From positions 55,790,473 through 55,854,472 of the forward strand of contig CM067592.1 in NCBI GenBank assembly GCA_034336665.1: a stretch of 64,000 nt of DNA. Direction: 5' to 3'. Below the pieces are notes generated by a model that searched no databases, was not told where the DNA came from, and saw only the letters and a program-made list of their open reading frames with translations. Below are positions 10,855 through 22,835 of the stretch, in pieces. Origin of the DNA: Luscinia megarhynchos. Taxonomy: Eukaryota > Chordata > Aves > Passeriformes > Turdidae. How positions within the stretch are numbered: position 1 is the first letter of the stretch; every line of letters begins with the position of its first letter. The position numbers were made by a program, and so were the translations under genes.

Positions 10855-13800
10855 GTGTCCATATGCCATATAAATATCTTAAAAATGTCTAAAAGGAGCT
10901 AAAAATTTTAGGAGGCAAAAGGCACACAAGCCACAGGCAAAAAAACCCCCCAAAATGTTTAAAAGACCTGGTCCTTCATACTTTCTCTTCAAGAGATGAC
11001 AATTGCTGTTATTTTGCAGAAATGATTTTTCCATCCTAAGACATTAATTTTCACCACATGGCTAACTTGCTTGCATCACAGCTCTCTATTTGGGACATGA
11101 TGTTTTAGAAACTTCTTACATGAAGATTCTAGCAAGAAATCCAGTGATTCCTTCTCCATGACATGACTGGGAGGTGTCACCCAGTTTCCCTTTGCAATTT
11201 TCCATTGACTAGAGACTTCTGTTGGGAAGGCAGGATGCAAAGACCTTGTACCACTGGGTTAAGGACCTTCTGTCTCACTTCTCTGAAATCAGTGTGATTT
11301 TAGAGGTATCCACACCCCAAAGATGCAGCTTCCAAACAGCCTATTGTATAGACTGAGCTACAGTAAGAACTCAAGACTTCCCCACGGTTCTTGAGGCATA
11401 AAATCATCAAAAACTAGGAATTTATTTTCAAGTTTCAAAGGAAAATAATGAGCATGTTCACTTGTGTAGGTTCTTCTTCTGATGTAGTATCATTGCTGAC
11501 GAGGGCAGAATTGAATAATTCAAAACTTCTTTTGTTCAGTATTTTTGGCTCAGTAGCAACTATTACTTCTCAGCAATAATTTTTAAAGTTCCTAACAAAA
11601 GAAGTTTCAGATCTAATTCTGGAGAAGATATTTTTGCCAGAATCTTTGCTTGGATTAGCAACAGGAACTCAGTCAATCTGATCTAAATTGCTGGCAAGAC
11701 AATCAAAAAATTGCCAAAAAATTGCATACTGGCCTTACTTTCTCCCCTAAAGAGAGACATCTTTTTGTCCTGTTGCTCTTAGCCTTTCTGATATCAAGTG
11801 ATGGGAAAGTATCTCCCAGTATTCTGCTACAGCCAGTTCAGCTGTATGCCTGTGTTTAGTGAGGTTGACTAAAAAGTGAGAGTTTTTTCCTTTAAAAAGA
11901 AAAGATGCTGTTTTAGAGAGAGGCATTTGCTGTTGATAAAACCAGAGTGATTAATTAACACGTACAGCTGCCTCCAAGGCTGACAGACATTCTCTTGACA
12001 GTGTTGAGCATCTGGATCTACCAGAAATGAATATTTCAGAGCACGACTTGGCTCTTTCTGACAAACATGGAAGAGGTGCTGGTGGCACTATTGCCATGGG
12101 CCAGCTGCTGTCAGCAGTGAGCTTTGTAGTGTGTAAATGGTGTCTTTGACACTCTTTGACTAAGGGGTATTGAGGCTGTGCTTTTCCAATCCTCTCTTAC
12201 ATCTTAACGAGATCTTCTATGATGTCAGCAAGTTTCTCCTGGCAAGAAACTAACGTGGTATTGGTAGTAATGACCTATGTGGTAAAGTACCAAAGATGGA
12301 ATGATCATTTTGTTTTCTGGCAAGGAATGATAGTTAAGGTCTTTATTTGAGGTTAAGGAAGGTTTTGGGTGACTAAGGACAGTCAAAAGGATAACTGGTT
12401 TATTAAGTCTAAAAAAGAGAAGGTGTCTACCAACCAACAATATATCATTGTATAAGCACTATTACATCTGACGTCTGTATCTATATTTATTGGTATATTT
12501 TCTGCATTATTTATGCACATGTTGTTCCTACACTATATAACTTATTCAGCTATATTACTGATTTTTTAAGACCAGCTCCTTATTTTTTTTTTTCTGACTG
12601 AACAATTAGGATTATATTAAAGTGTATGCATAGACACCTAATCAAGAACTAAATCCCCTTAAATGAATACCTGGACTTCTGAGCAGGAAATGTAGTCTCT
12701 AACTTGGAGATATCCATCTTCTGAAGTCTGCTATTCCTGTGGATACTGTATGTTATCAGACTACTGCAGACCAGCTATCTTTTTCTCAGGATACAGCAGA
12801 GCAATTACTCACTTCAAGTTTTTGGTATCAGAATTGTCCAGGAAGCTACCACAAATCTCAGCAAAAATTAGTGATGTTTAAATCTCATGGATGGCTTGTT
12901 GGATCTGAATCAACAATGCAGAAACAAAAGCCATTATGCAGTCACTTTCTGATCTGCAGATGCATAAATCAACCATTTCTCCTTACCAGGGCAATCACGA
13001 TGGCTTGCTGTAAAACTGTTTTTCCCAAGATGTTCCATTAACTGAAAATCTAAATCTAACACACTCCATTTGAAAAAAAATAGGTCACAACACTCTTGGC
13101 TTGATTCATTGCACATCTATTGTTTTCCAGAAAAACAAAACACACAGTCAGGTTTATGTGTTTATTACATAAAACCTAGAGACTCACTGGTTGTCAGACA
13201 CACTTCTCCCATTGTGCTATCAATAAACAAAAAAGCAACAAATTTAGCAGAAAATTTAAACACTGCTAATCCCTCAAAGGTGGGACGAAACTCATCACTG
13301 TGTAAAGATCAACTCTTGTCTAAAGGAAATAATATACATAATTCTCTAGTTCCCCTATATTTTGCAACTTAGTTGATTATGTCAATATTTTACTAACATT
13401 CTACATACAAGTTAATTTATTTTAGGTTGGGGCCAGAAAAAATGAACAGAAGTTTTAAAAATTTATTTTATATAGGTGGACCCATTCCTGAAAGTATAAC
13501 AATTTTTTCTGAAAAAGTGTCCTTTAATGTTTATTTGCAGTAAGTACCTGCTAAGGCCCTAGGAAGGGAAACAAATATAGAAGTTTGCATTCTCTGTAGC
13601 AAACACAGATGGGGCAGCATATATTTTTTCATGTAAAACAAAATTTATTTCATACTCTAAAGTACACTGTGGGCCTAATTGTTTCTAGCTATTCTGAACA
13701 GTTCTAAGGAGAGAGGTAAAAAAATGTTGGCTATTGTGATTTATAAAATTCAGAGGATAGTGTAAAAGAAATGTTCCCACATTCTTACTCATTAATATCT

Positions 13801-15089
13801 ACTTCATAAACATCTAAAGTGGTTTTCTGGGAAAAAATGAACAGATACACTTGACATCTTTTTGAGGGTGTCTGGGTTTTGGTGCCATTGCTGCTTCAGT
13901 CTCTTAAAGTGGAAGGTGAGCTCAGTGCTGGCTTCTGCAATGGCCCAGATAAAGGAAGAAAGAATTGCTCCCTTTCCCCTTTCCCAGTGCCCTTGAGTGG
14001 CTATGTTCATAATATAAAAGTGTTCATATATTTTTAAACAATGAATAAAAATACAAGAACTCAAAACATATAAAAGACCCTCTTTTTTTTTTTCTTTTTT
14101 TTTCTTCCAGAGTATTATCATGAGAAGAGGCAGCTTTTTGACTTGTTCCCGCACAGTGTCTGTGAGAAAGTCGTGCTTTGAGGTCAACACCAGCTATTTC
14201 AGGAAAAAATGCTGGCAATATCAGACCAGGGCTTCCATCAGTGAAGTCACACAGGTCACTGAGGAGGAAAACTCTCATTAATGGTGCAGGAGTTGTTCTC
14301 AGAACTCACCAGGGTTTGCATTGGACTTGAAAAAGCACAAGTCCCAGTATTGCATTTTTTTAAATGGTATAAATTTTTCTAAGTGAAATGTTAGGCACAT
14401 GTATTCTCCTACTCCCTGAGGGCTATTAGGCACAGTATAATTGATTTCTTTGACAACAGAATCACAAAAACTATAGCAAGAGCTGTAGTAATGATGGATG
14501 GCAAGATAAGTTATGAGGGAAATGTAAATTACAAAATACTCATTAAATGTTGAGAAGCACTGAAATGTTTTTCACCTTCAGAAAATAGTTACGAATAGAG
14601 TAATGACTGCAAAGGAAAGTGTAAATTTGGAATTGTTCTCAGGAAAGAGTAATTCTGGAACTGCTACTAAGAAGGATCAACTGGACCCTGAAATAGTCCC
14701 TCAAAAAAAAGTGACAGAAGCTTTAAATGTGTAACTATAACTTGCAAGAATATAGCAGTGGTGATGGGATGGACTGAACAGGTGGTCCATATTAATTTCC
14801 CACATAAGATTTTTCTGTGGCTCCATGAACACATTCAAGAAATCTACAGTATATAAAAATCTTCTGTGCACTCCTATAAACACATAAAGGAGCCCTTAAA
14901 AACTTGTATGACTGTAATATCCGCCATATGTTCTTATTGTCGAAAATAGCAGCAAAAACCACAGTAATGGAAGAGAGCTTCTGAGTCTGTCCATTTTTAA
15001 CAACAGAAAGCACACCACATAATCTCATTCAGAGATGTGTGAAGCTTCATCTCAAACCTAATTAAATTTTGCCCCTCTGATTCAATCCA
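10855..15089. other. Unrecognised AT-rich DNA
   Basis: No gene or known repeat was recognised. T-rich runs occur near 12585 and 14082-14110. Open frames of up to 128 codons exist (for example 13804-14190 on the minus strand), but they lack domains and exon-like boundaries. The sequence looks like ordinary non-coding DNA. Confidence 0.55.
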
Positions 15090-16660
15090 GTAACTGCAGT
15101 CCCAGTACCTCATTCCTTTCACACAAACCTTCATTTAATTTAAACCCATACTTATTCATGACTGCTTACACTCATTTGTTCTTGTGCCAGCACCATCCTT
15201 TGGCTTTAATAGCTCTTCTCTTCCCTTGTACTTTTTAGAGAGGGCAATTATGTACCATTTTCTTCCCTTGTGTGGCAAGACTAAGCAAGCCAAGTGCCTT
15301 TGCTCTTCTTGTGTAAGATAGGTTTGTCATTCCTCTGATCATCTTAGTAGCACTAATTGCCACTTTCTGCAGCCTGAATTAATCTTTCTTGCATGTGTGT
15401 GACCGTGCAGGAGTTTATCAAGAGCTTTATTCAGAAGGATTTATAAGTTCCCTGTCTTGAGTGGGAATACCTCACCTGATACATTTATTTTCATGACAAC
15501 AGCAACATTTGAGGGTCACAGACATCCTGTGATTGATTAAAACACTAAATCTTTCTTTTTCTCTGTCACTTTTGGTTGATGAGTTCTCTGTTTATATTAG
15601 CGGATCTTGCCAAATGCATGAGATGCCACTTTGCATGATTAAATTTTGTCCCTTCTCAGTCAGTTTCCTTGACCAGGTCATTTAGTTCCTCCTGTATGTT
15701 ATTCTGATTCTCCTGTGTATTGATGATGCCTCTCAAATTTGCACTATCAGTAAATTTAATTATTACATTCTCATTTCTTGTTCCCAAGTCATTACTGTCT
15801 AAGATCCATCTGGCAGGCCTCTGAGGATTGCACCAGTAGCTTCTGCCCAGTCCTCTTAGCAGTGTCTGTCACCATTTCCTTTCACCATTTCTTCCTTACT
15901 CTTGACTTCTGTAGTAATGACCATTTCCATCATCTTGGCCTGGCTATGAGCTGCCATTCTATGATATGTTTTCTTGAAATCAAGTGACATAAGTCTTTCA
16001 TTCACCCCTTGTTCAAAAAATACTCTATATGAAAGGTCCTATCTAACATGACTAAAACTGTCCTTGTAAATACCTTTTTTTAAATTATTTTGCCATTGTA
16101 TTTCATAAAACCTGTGGGTTTTTCTTATGCTCATGTGTCATTATTACAAAATTTATTCACAAAGTTTGTGTTGGACAGATTGTCCCATGTTTGTTGTTGC
16201 ATACCTTTCCTTGATGAGTACTTTTACATGTATGTTCTGCAGTCAAGCAGTATAACTTCAGGGAGATCAATCATAAAATCTTTCTACAGGACCTGACTCT
16301 GTAGACCAGACCACATTCCAGAGACTTCATCTGATACCTCAGTCTGTGCATGCTGGCTTTCTACAGGTAGACATGTCTATTTCTAGTCCTAAATATAGTT
16401 CTGCTCGTGATTTTGTATCATCCTTCTTACTGGAAAATGAAGCAAAGATCACATCAAGTTTGTCCCACATCTAAATCCCTTCTACACTGCATCCTGGCCC
16501 CTGAATGTTTTACCTGTCTTTTCTCCTATCTCTGCAACAAGAAAATCTCCTTTTCTACTGTGTGTATATTTTTGATTTTCCTTAGCAAGGTTTAATGCCA
16601 TTTGATTTTCTTGGCTATTCTGACTTTATCATATGCCCCCTGCTCTCCAAAAGATAGCTG
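15090..16660 (-). pseudogene. Ancient CR1 LINE reverse-transcriptase remnant
   Basis: Read on the minus strand, this stretch carries CR1 reverse-transcriptase landmarks in the right order, interrupted by stops and frameshifts. A pre-RT region like CR1's 'LNLA' stretch lies near 16600. A motif-A-like LDFKKTY lies near 15972-15983. The catalytic FADD region is decayed to FTDS within VIIKFTDSANLRG near 15734-15765. Then comes the connection region with NNIQEELNDL and KWHLMHLA (about 15650-15720). A CR1-type segment reading LLSL..TRRAKALGLLSL-like in decayed form follows near 15250-15330. The divergence is far greater than in the other CR1s here, so it belongs to an old amniote CR1 lineage. It has no coding capacity. 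Confidence 0.75.
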
Positions 16661-17313
16661 ACAGTCTTTTTTTAACAATCAACCATCTGTTCTATTTCTT
16701 GCAGCTTTTTGTTTGTTCTCAGCATCTTTTACTGAGGGAAAGAAAGATATTCTTTGTCAGTAGAATATCAGATAATCTTTTTTAAGCCTAAGAGAACTTT
16801 CCTAAGGCATCTTCTTTATGAACTGCAATACTACAAGTATAAAAAGGTTCTCAAGAACAGAAGAGGCCTGCTCCCTTCAGTGAAAATAGAGGTGACTGAG
16901 ATGCTTTAAGTGCGCTGAAAGAAGAAAAAAACCCACAGAAGGAGAGGAAAAGGTGCAAAATTAAAGACCTGGGTATTGGCTGGGATTTTCTTACACAGGT
17001 GACTAGTTGGGATGAAAAATATTTAGCACATACATTATCTATATTTTCACGTCTCTAAACAAAACATTGTATTTTCCCTTCCTTTTTTTTTTGACCTATC
17101 TTTGTCTGTGCTTTTCTCTCATGTGCAGATATCCCTGCTAGATATTTTGTGGCACTGAATGAGGTTTTCTAATGTGGTAATTTTAAATGCAGAGACTGTG
17201 ACAAATGTCAGGTAAAGCAAGAATAACTGAGGCTTCTGGGACAAGGGACAAGAAGAAAAACTCTAGAGGAAATAAATGTTTTATAAGCCCATGAGTGAAG
17301 ACTAGGAGGTGAA
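16661..17313. other. Unrecognised DNA between old CR1 and microsatellites
   Basis: The first ~100 bases may still belong to the upstream end of the ancient CR1, but I cannot follow the reading frame there. The rest is AT-rich with no recognisable element. Confidence 0.4.
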
Positions 17314-17407
17314 ATGGATGGATGGATGGATGGATGGATGGATGGATGGATGGATGGATGGATGGATGGATGGATGGATGGATGGATGGATGGATGGATG
17401 GATGGAT
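17314..17407 (+). repeat. (GGAT)n microsatellite, about 23 units
   Basis: A perfect tetranucleotide run of GGAT (ATCC on the other strand) spans 94 bases. It is uninterrupted, which suggests it is likely polymorphic. Confidence 0.97.
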
Positions 17408-17527
17408 ATAAGATCATCATGGTGAATGACTGAAAAGAAAATACTTGCTGTTCTTAACATTTGCTTCTATTTACAAAGAAACTCTTATGAAACTGCTTGA
17501 AATTAAGAAGAAAATGAAAGGTAATTA

Positions 17528-17529
<2 letters not shown>

Positions 17530-17559
<30 letters not shown>
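17530..17559 (+). repeat. (GT)15 microsatellite
   Basis: A perfect dinucleotide run of 15 GT units sits about 120 bp after the GGAT array. Confidence 0.97.
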
Positions 17560-17561
<2 letters not shown>

Positions 17562-17884
17562 ATGTTCTTCATCAGTTTATCCTCTGTCTTTATTTTTTCA
17601 GTATTAGGACTGTGTTGTCTATAAACATCATCCTTTAGAGACAGATGACTGGAGATGGAGTGTAGTGAAGCTCAGCCTTCTGTGTAGCTCAAAAACCTCA
17701 GCCACATCTTAGACCTCATCAATCTGGGTGCTTCAAACGTGCCTCACTGACACAGGTGGCAGAACAGCAGTTCTTGGCTGAGCAGAAACTTCTGAAATGA
17801 CAATTAGAAATACATCAGAAGAGAGGCACTATAATGGAATGGACTTTTGGCACAGGTAAACATTGAAAAAAAAATTTTACTATT

Positions 17885-18605
17885 GGAGGAAGACTGGGGA
17901 GCAAGATGCTAAGGAGCAGCACCACGGAAAGGGACCTTGGGGTCCTGGTCAGTGGTGAGTTGAACATGAGCCAGCAGTGCCATGGCAATCAGGAGGCTCA
18001 CCTGAGTTCTGGAGGCATCAGGGGCAGCATCACCAGCCAGGAAAAGAAGAAGATTGTTCTCTCTGCTCTGCACTGGGGCAATTGCCTCAGCTCGAGTGCT
18101 GGGGTAGTTTTGGGTGCCCAAACGTGAAAAAGACACTAATCTGTAAGCAAGTGTGCAAAGGAGGGCAATGTAGAGGGTGAAGAGCCTTGAGGGAAAATGA
18201 TATGAGCTGGAGCTGAGGTCACTTGTTCTGTTCAGCCTGGCCAGAAGGAGATTGAGGTCAAACCTCACTGCAGTGAAAATTTCCTCGTGAGGGGGAGCAA
18301 AGGGACATTGATCACTTTTGTCAGGTGATCAACAACAGGGGACAAGGGAATGGCATGAAACTGTGTCAGGGGAGTTTTAGGGGTGATATCAGAAAAAAGT
18401 TCTTCCCCTGAGGATGTTCTGGCAGTGGAACACAGTCCCCAGAGAAGCGGTCGCAGCACCAAGCCTGACAGAGCTCAAGGAACACTTGGACAAAGCTCTC
18501 AGGCACATGGTGTGACTCCTGGGTCAGTCCTGTGGGGAATTTCACCCATCCTACTCTTTGCTTTTAAACTCTGGGTATTCTTTGATTCTGTGATTTGTAA
18601 TACAA
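17885..18605 (+). mobile_element. CR1 LINE 3' fragment, 5'-truncated
   Basis: The sequence follows the CR1 3' portion. It contains the GGACCTTGGGGTCCTGGTCA block, the TGAACATGAGCCAGCAGTGC block, the RT connection region, an AAGGAGGGCAATG block and then the 3' UTR with the cue GGAACAC..CCCAGAGAAG. It ends near TTTGATTCTGTG, as CR1s do. The catalytic RT core is absent, so this is a dead-on-arrival 5'-truncated insertion. It is very similar to 57595-57950, which indicates the same subfamily. No target-site duplication is evident, as usual for CR1. Confidence 0.88.
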
Positions 18606-20189
18606 ATAAGGTCAACTGATCAACTGCTGAATCAGTGGTAAAATTGCATTAACTGTTGAAGTCAATTTCAAGGACTTAAATTTGTAGTATTAGTTTATAG
18701 CTTATTAGTTTATATATGTACTATATAATAGTTTGTATTTCTTATTTTGCTTTCTATTGTTACAGTTTCAGGATAAGAGAAAAACCCTGTATGCAAGAAA
18801 TTTATATTTTGTCCTTGAACCTTGGTTGCAACTGAAAATTGAGAAGCAGATAATAATCATCTTGAGTTACAGACCAATGCACATGGTGTGAAACTCTTAG
18901 TGACATTTTTGTTGGATCAAGAGAAGGAGATGATCCACATCTTTTCATTCTATTCTTATTTTTTATTACTTGGTCTTGAATGGAAGGACCTAAAAACAGC
19001 TTTTCAAATTTTGTGTCACAATGGGATGGGTAATCTCAAGCAAAATATGATGCTTGTGTGAAAAATATCATGGAAGAGAATGACTTTTTTAGTAGGACAA
19101 ATATCTGAAGGAAATATTGGATCTTGAAGCTAAATTAGTTGAAATACAGGAACTGCTACTAATATGTGTGGCAGCTGTAAAACCTTCACGAATATGCCAG
19201 TTTAAATGAATAGGGAAGCTATGTTCTTGAAGAAATTAGACTTTAATCTCTAAACACTAAAATAAACATTCTGGAAAGTATTTGCATCTGATCACATTTT
19301 ATCTATGTGCAGAAAATAGTGAATTTTAATAATAAATGGGTAATTTTAGTAGTTAGAAAACTAATAAATATTGAGAGGCATATCAATGGTTAATAAAAAT
19401 TACAAAAAATAAATAGTGTGTTACATAAACAATTTTGTTTACTGCTTTGTACTAACTCCTGAACCATTCCATTTGATACACACTCTTAAGAGCACCAGCA
19501 GCAATCATACTGTGCATCTGCAAAACAAGCAATGGACACAAAAGTGAGTAACAGCTGTAGTATTCTCATGAAGCATGGCTCCCATGACATTGTGTTCTGT
19601 TCCAGAGAAACATTTCCTAGAAATTGCTGTTTTCCCGTGCTGCATTGGATTTGTCCTCAGTAAGTACACCAGAGAAGTATATTGTTAGGGACATATGTCA
19701 ATGACCAGATCTTAGAGTCAAGGACTTTATGTGCTTGAACCAGGCTGCCCTAGGTTGATAAGAGTAGCTTTCTGCACACAGCAGCTTCTGCCATCTACTT
19801 TAGGCCCTGCAATTTCTATATCCACTGGCTGCCAAGGTACACACCTGACATTTAGTGTCCCCTGGTAAGCTGATGTCTGATGGAATCTTGTCTTCAAGGC
19901 AAGATGCTATCCCAGATGAGGGTCTCCAGACAACAGAGCTACCTCACATGGTCATAAGCATCCTACTTAGACAACAATTTAAGTAGCATGGTCTTATTTC
20001 AGGAAGGGTTTGTCTTATCTTACTGGCTGTCTAGGACAGAGATCACATTGATTTTGTCCTCACCTTGGCTCATTAAAGGCTCCACATCACTCTTTCCATA
20101 AAGTATCAGCCTCCTGACAGGCAGGTCAATTGCCACAACCACTCATATATAAGATTTCTGTATATATGTGTGTATTTATACCTCTGTGT
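18606..20189. other. Unrecognised AT-rich DNA
   Basis: No gene or repeat family was recognised. A moderately GC-richer part at about 19740-20110 has no identifiable element or long open frame. Confidence 0.5.
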
Positions 20190-20260
20190 GTATAAATACC
20201 TATGTATTTATATATCTATGTATTTATGTATGTAGGTATGTATGTATGTATGTATGTATG

Positions 20261-20302
<42 letters not shown>

Positions 20303-20304
20303 CC
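20190..20304 (+). repeat. Compound GTAT/CTAT microsatellite
   Basis: Imperfect TATG-type units from about 20190 lead into (GTAT)n at 20236-20263. These switch directly to (CTAT)n at 20264-20302. The two arrays share a register and differ by one base. Confidence 0.93.
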
Positions 20305-22654
20305 TATTAATAGCTTTTCCACTGAGAAAGGAGAGAGCACGGCTTAATTCACAAAAACAGAAGAAAACAGGTTCTAATAGGGCAACAAGATCCTTTTATC
20401 CTTTTTGAGACAGATATTGCCTCCTAAGAAAATCTTTGCTGCATTCACCTCCGGCTTCCTGAACTAAACTACAGAAGTTTAAAGTACATGTGAGGGCAGG
20501 GGAGTATGATGGCAATAGGACTTCCTTTATTAATAACAACCTGGCCAGCATCACATGTGGGCCTGGAGATTTGTGTGCTTAGAAGGAATCAGGCTAGAGA
20601 CTGTTTTTCTGTACAGATCCAGCCATACTGCATCATACAAATAGGGAAGAAAACAAGGAAAAGAAAGTGTAGAAAGGGATGATAATGTCCTGCTGGAAGG
20701 CAGGTTGAATCAACATGAAGAGCTATCCCTTGGGTAGATGCATAAAAACTGCAGGCTGGGTATTCAGTATCCAAATGAATTACTTGCAAAATGATTGCTT
20801 GGAGCTGTACCAGCTTTTGCCTAGTTAGCATTCATCAACACTACTGCCACAGCTCTGCTTGCAGGCCTGCAGACAAACCCACATGCATGCCAGGAGAGGG
20901 ACACATGAGAAAGGGACAAAATGAGAGAAGCGAGAGAGAAAAGCCCCATCAGCAGAGCAGGGGCATTCACTCTGGCCAAAACAGCCTTGCCAAGCTTTCC
21001 CAGGGCAAAGTAACTGAGGTATAAGGAAGAGAGATCAGAGTAGCTGTGCATGTCTGGCACAACAGGTTTCAATGCAAAGACCTTTGTCAGTAAGGAAAAC
21101 ACAGAAGGGGTTTCTCTGTTACTGTGACATATATTCATGTGATATCTATATTCACAGAAGTAGAGGAAAAATTAGCCAAAACCAGTCAGCATTTCTGGTG
21201 TCAAACCCTGAACTGCCTGAAAGAAAATTTACATACAGAATTATCTTTCACTTCCAAAGCAGGAAGTGATGCTCCCATCTTTCACTCACTGTCTGCTGTA
21301 AGCTACTTTATCAGCCTTTTAAGAGAGCAGTGACTTCCTCTGAGAAGTCGTATCCTATGGGTGAATTTCTTTGAAGAAATTCAAAGACTTTTATTCTGAC
21401 AATAAACTATTATTTATATCCCTCAGAGTTTCTCTGGAGCAAGGAGTACATATTAACCACCCAAAGACATTAGGCACCAGGCTGTATATAGAGAAAATGA
21501 GAAAAATCCAAAGATTGAAGTCACCACAGATTCCTACCAGCAGAACTGTCAGTCATGCCTGGGGAGATTCAGGATAGCAGAATGCCAACCATGGCTCAAA
21601 TCCTTCACAGGTTTTGTTGTACATGTCAGGATGACCATTTTTTTAAGGTTTATCTAAGATTTCTGCAAGTGTTTCTTATCAATTGGTAGAAAAAAAAAAA
21701 GAATTAAATACTGGGAAAAAGCCTTATGACTTCATAAGCTTTTCTTCTCTTTTCTGCAGCCTCCAATGGTTCCTCATATTTAAATAAGATATTACAATAG
21801 TGTCATTAAAAAAAACCCCTTCATGCTTTTAAAGAGGTGGAAGGCAGGGAAAGGAACAGCAGTATTCAGATAAGATGCCACAGAGGGAACAAATAAAGCA
21901 TAAGCACAGAAACTGAAGTGTAGGATGTAATCCAGGTCACTTCTAGAATTTCTTTAATCCTTTCAACATCCCACCCTATTGTTAGCACCCAATAAGAAAA
22001 GACCTAGAATTTAATGTTGCAAGTCATAGCCCCATTTCTTCATTCCTGACTGAATATGTTCCCTATATTTGTTGCACCCGTTGATGAGATTGCATCAGAG
22101 AAAATATTCTCAGTCTCCTAAGGCAAGAAAGTAATCTCTGAAAAGATGAATAACACATTTGAGAGAGACAGAAAATGCTTTAGGCTCTCAAGCCATTTGA
22201 AGGATCTTTGGGAAGGACCACAGCAATTTTTCTGGGAAATGGTTTTGTTTTCAATTTCACTTTTTCTAAGCAAGCATCTGTGATTTCACACAATATTCTG
22301 TAAGTTGATACACTACTGGGAATTTAAATAACAGCAGGAATGTGTTTAATACAATAGAAGTATTGTTAATTAAAGCAAAAGAAATATATTTTTAAAAACA
22401 TTGGTTTAAAGAAAAAAAAAAGGCTTGCAACTGGAATAAAATAACAATTGTTAGGCTGCACCTGGCATACTGGAGAAATGGGGAAAGGGAAGGGCAAATA
22501 AATTACTATCACTCCTTGAGAAATTCCTTCGTGCTTCCCTCATTGAAAGTTCTGTTCCCTTACCTTGGCCTGCTTTTCTCTGGTAACACTTTTACCCTCC
22601 AAACCCACTGACCCCCTTCCCACCAGCTCATGCAGAAGGATCCTTCATGGCACA
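20305..22654. other. Unrecognised AT-rich DNA
   Basis: Nothing recognisable was found. Short A-runs occur near 21690 and 22410. Open frames do not exceed about 105 codons and show no domains. Confidence 0.5.
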
Positions 22655-22835
22655 GTGTCCAGCCCTGGAACAGGCTGTGCAGAATGGTTGCAGACTCACC
22701 ATCCCTGGAAGTCTCCCACATTCACAGTGGGACCAGGCTACATCACATCTGGTTTAGTTTTGGCTACCATCCTGCTTCAGTCTGAGGTTGGACTAGATGA
22801 CAGAGACCTAGCCAATGTTTCTATGATTCCATGAA
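22655..22835 (+). mobile_element. Degraded CR1 3'-end fragment
   Basis: The order of features matches a CR1 3' end. It has CCTGGAACAGGCTG, then ACTCACCATCCCTGGAAG, then GAGGTTGGACTAGATGAC, and finally TTTCTATGATTCCATG. Several deletions separate these cues. Only the terminal UTR remains. The lesions suggest it is older than the copies at 17885 and 57595. Confidence 0.75.

Noticed and set aside
5696..10902. Open frames of roughly 1,340-1,710 codons on both strands
   Set aside because: They result from the lack of stop codons in the GGAAT pentamer and its GGGAA and AAGAG relatives. All frames give period-5 peptides and there is no gene context.
13804..14190. 128-codon minus-strand frame
   Set aside because: It includes a lysine run from a T-rich tract and shows no domain or exon context.
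17909..18268. 119-codon minus-strand open frame
   Set aside because: It is antisense to the CR1 3' region and has no independent support.
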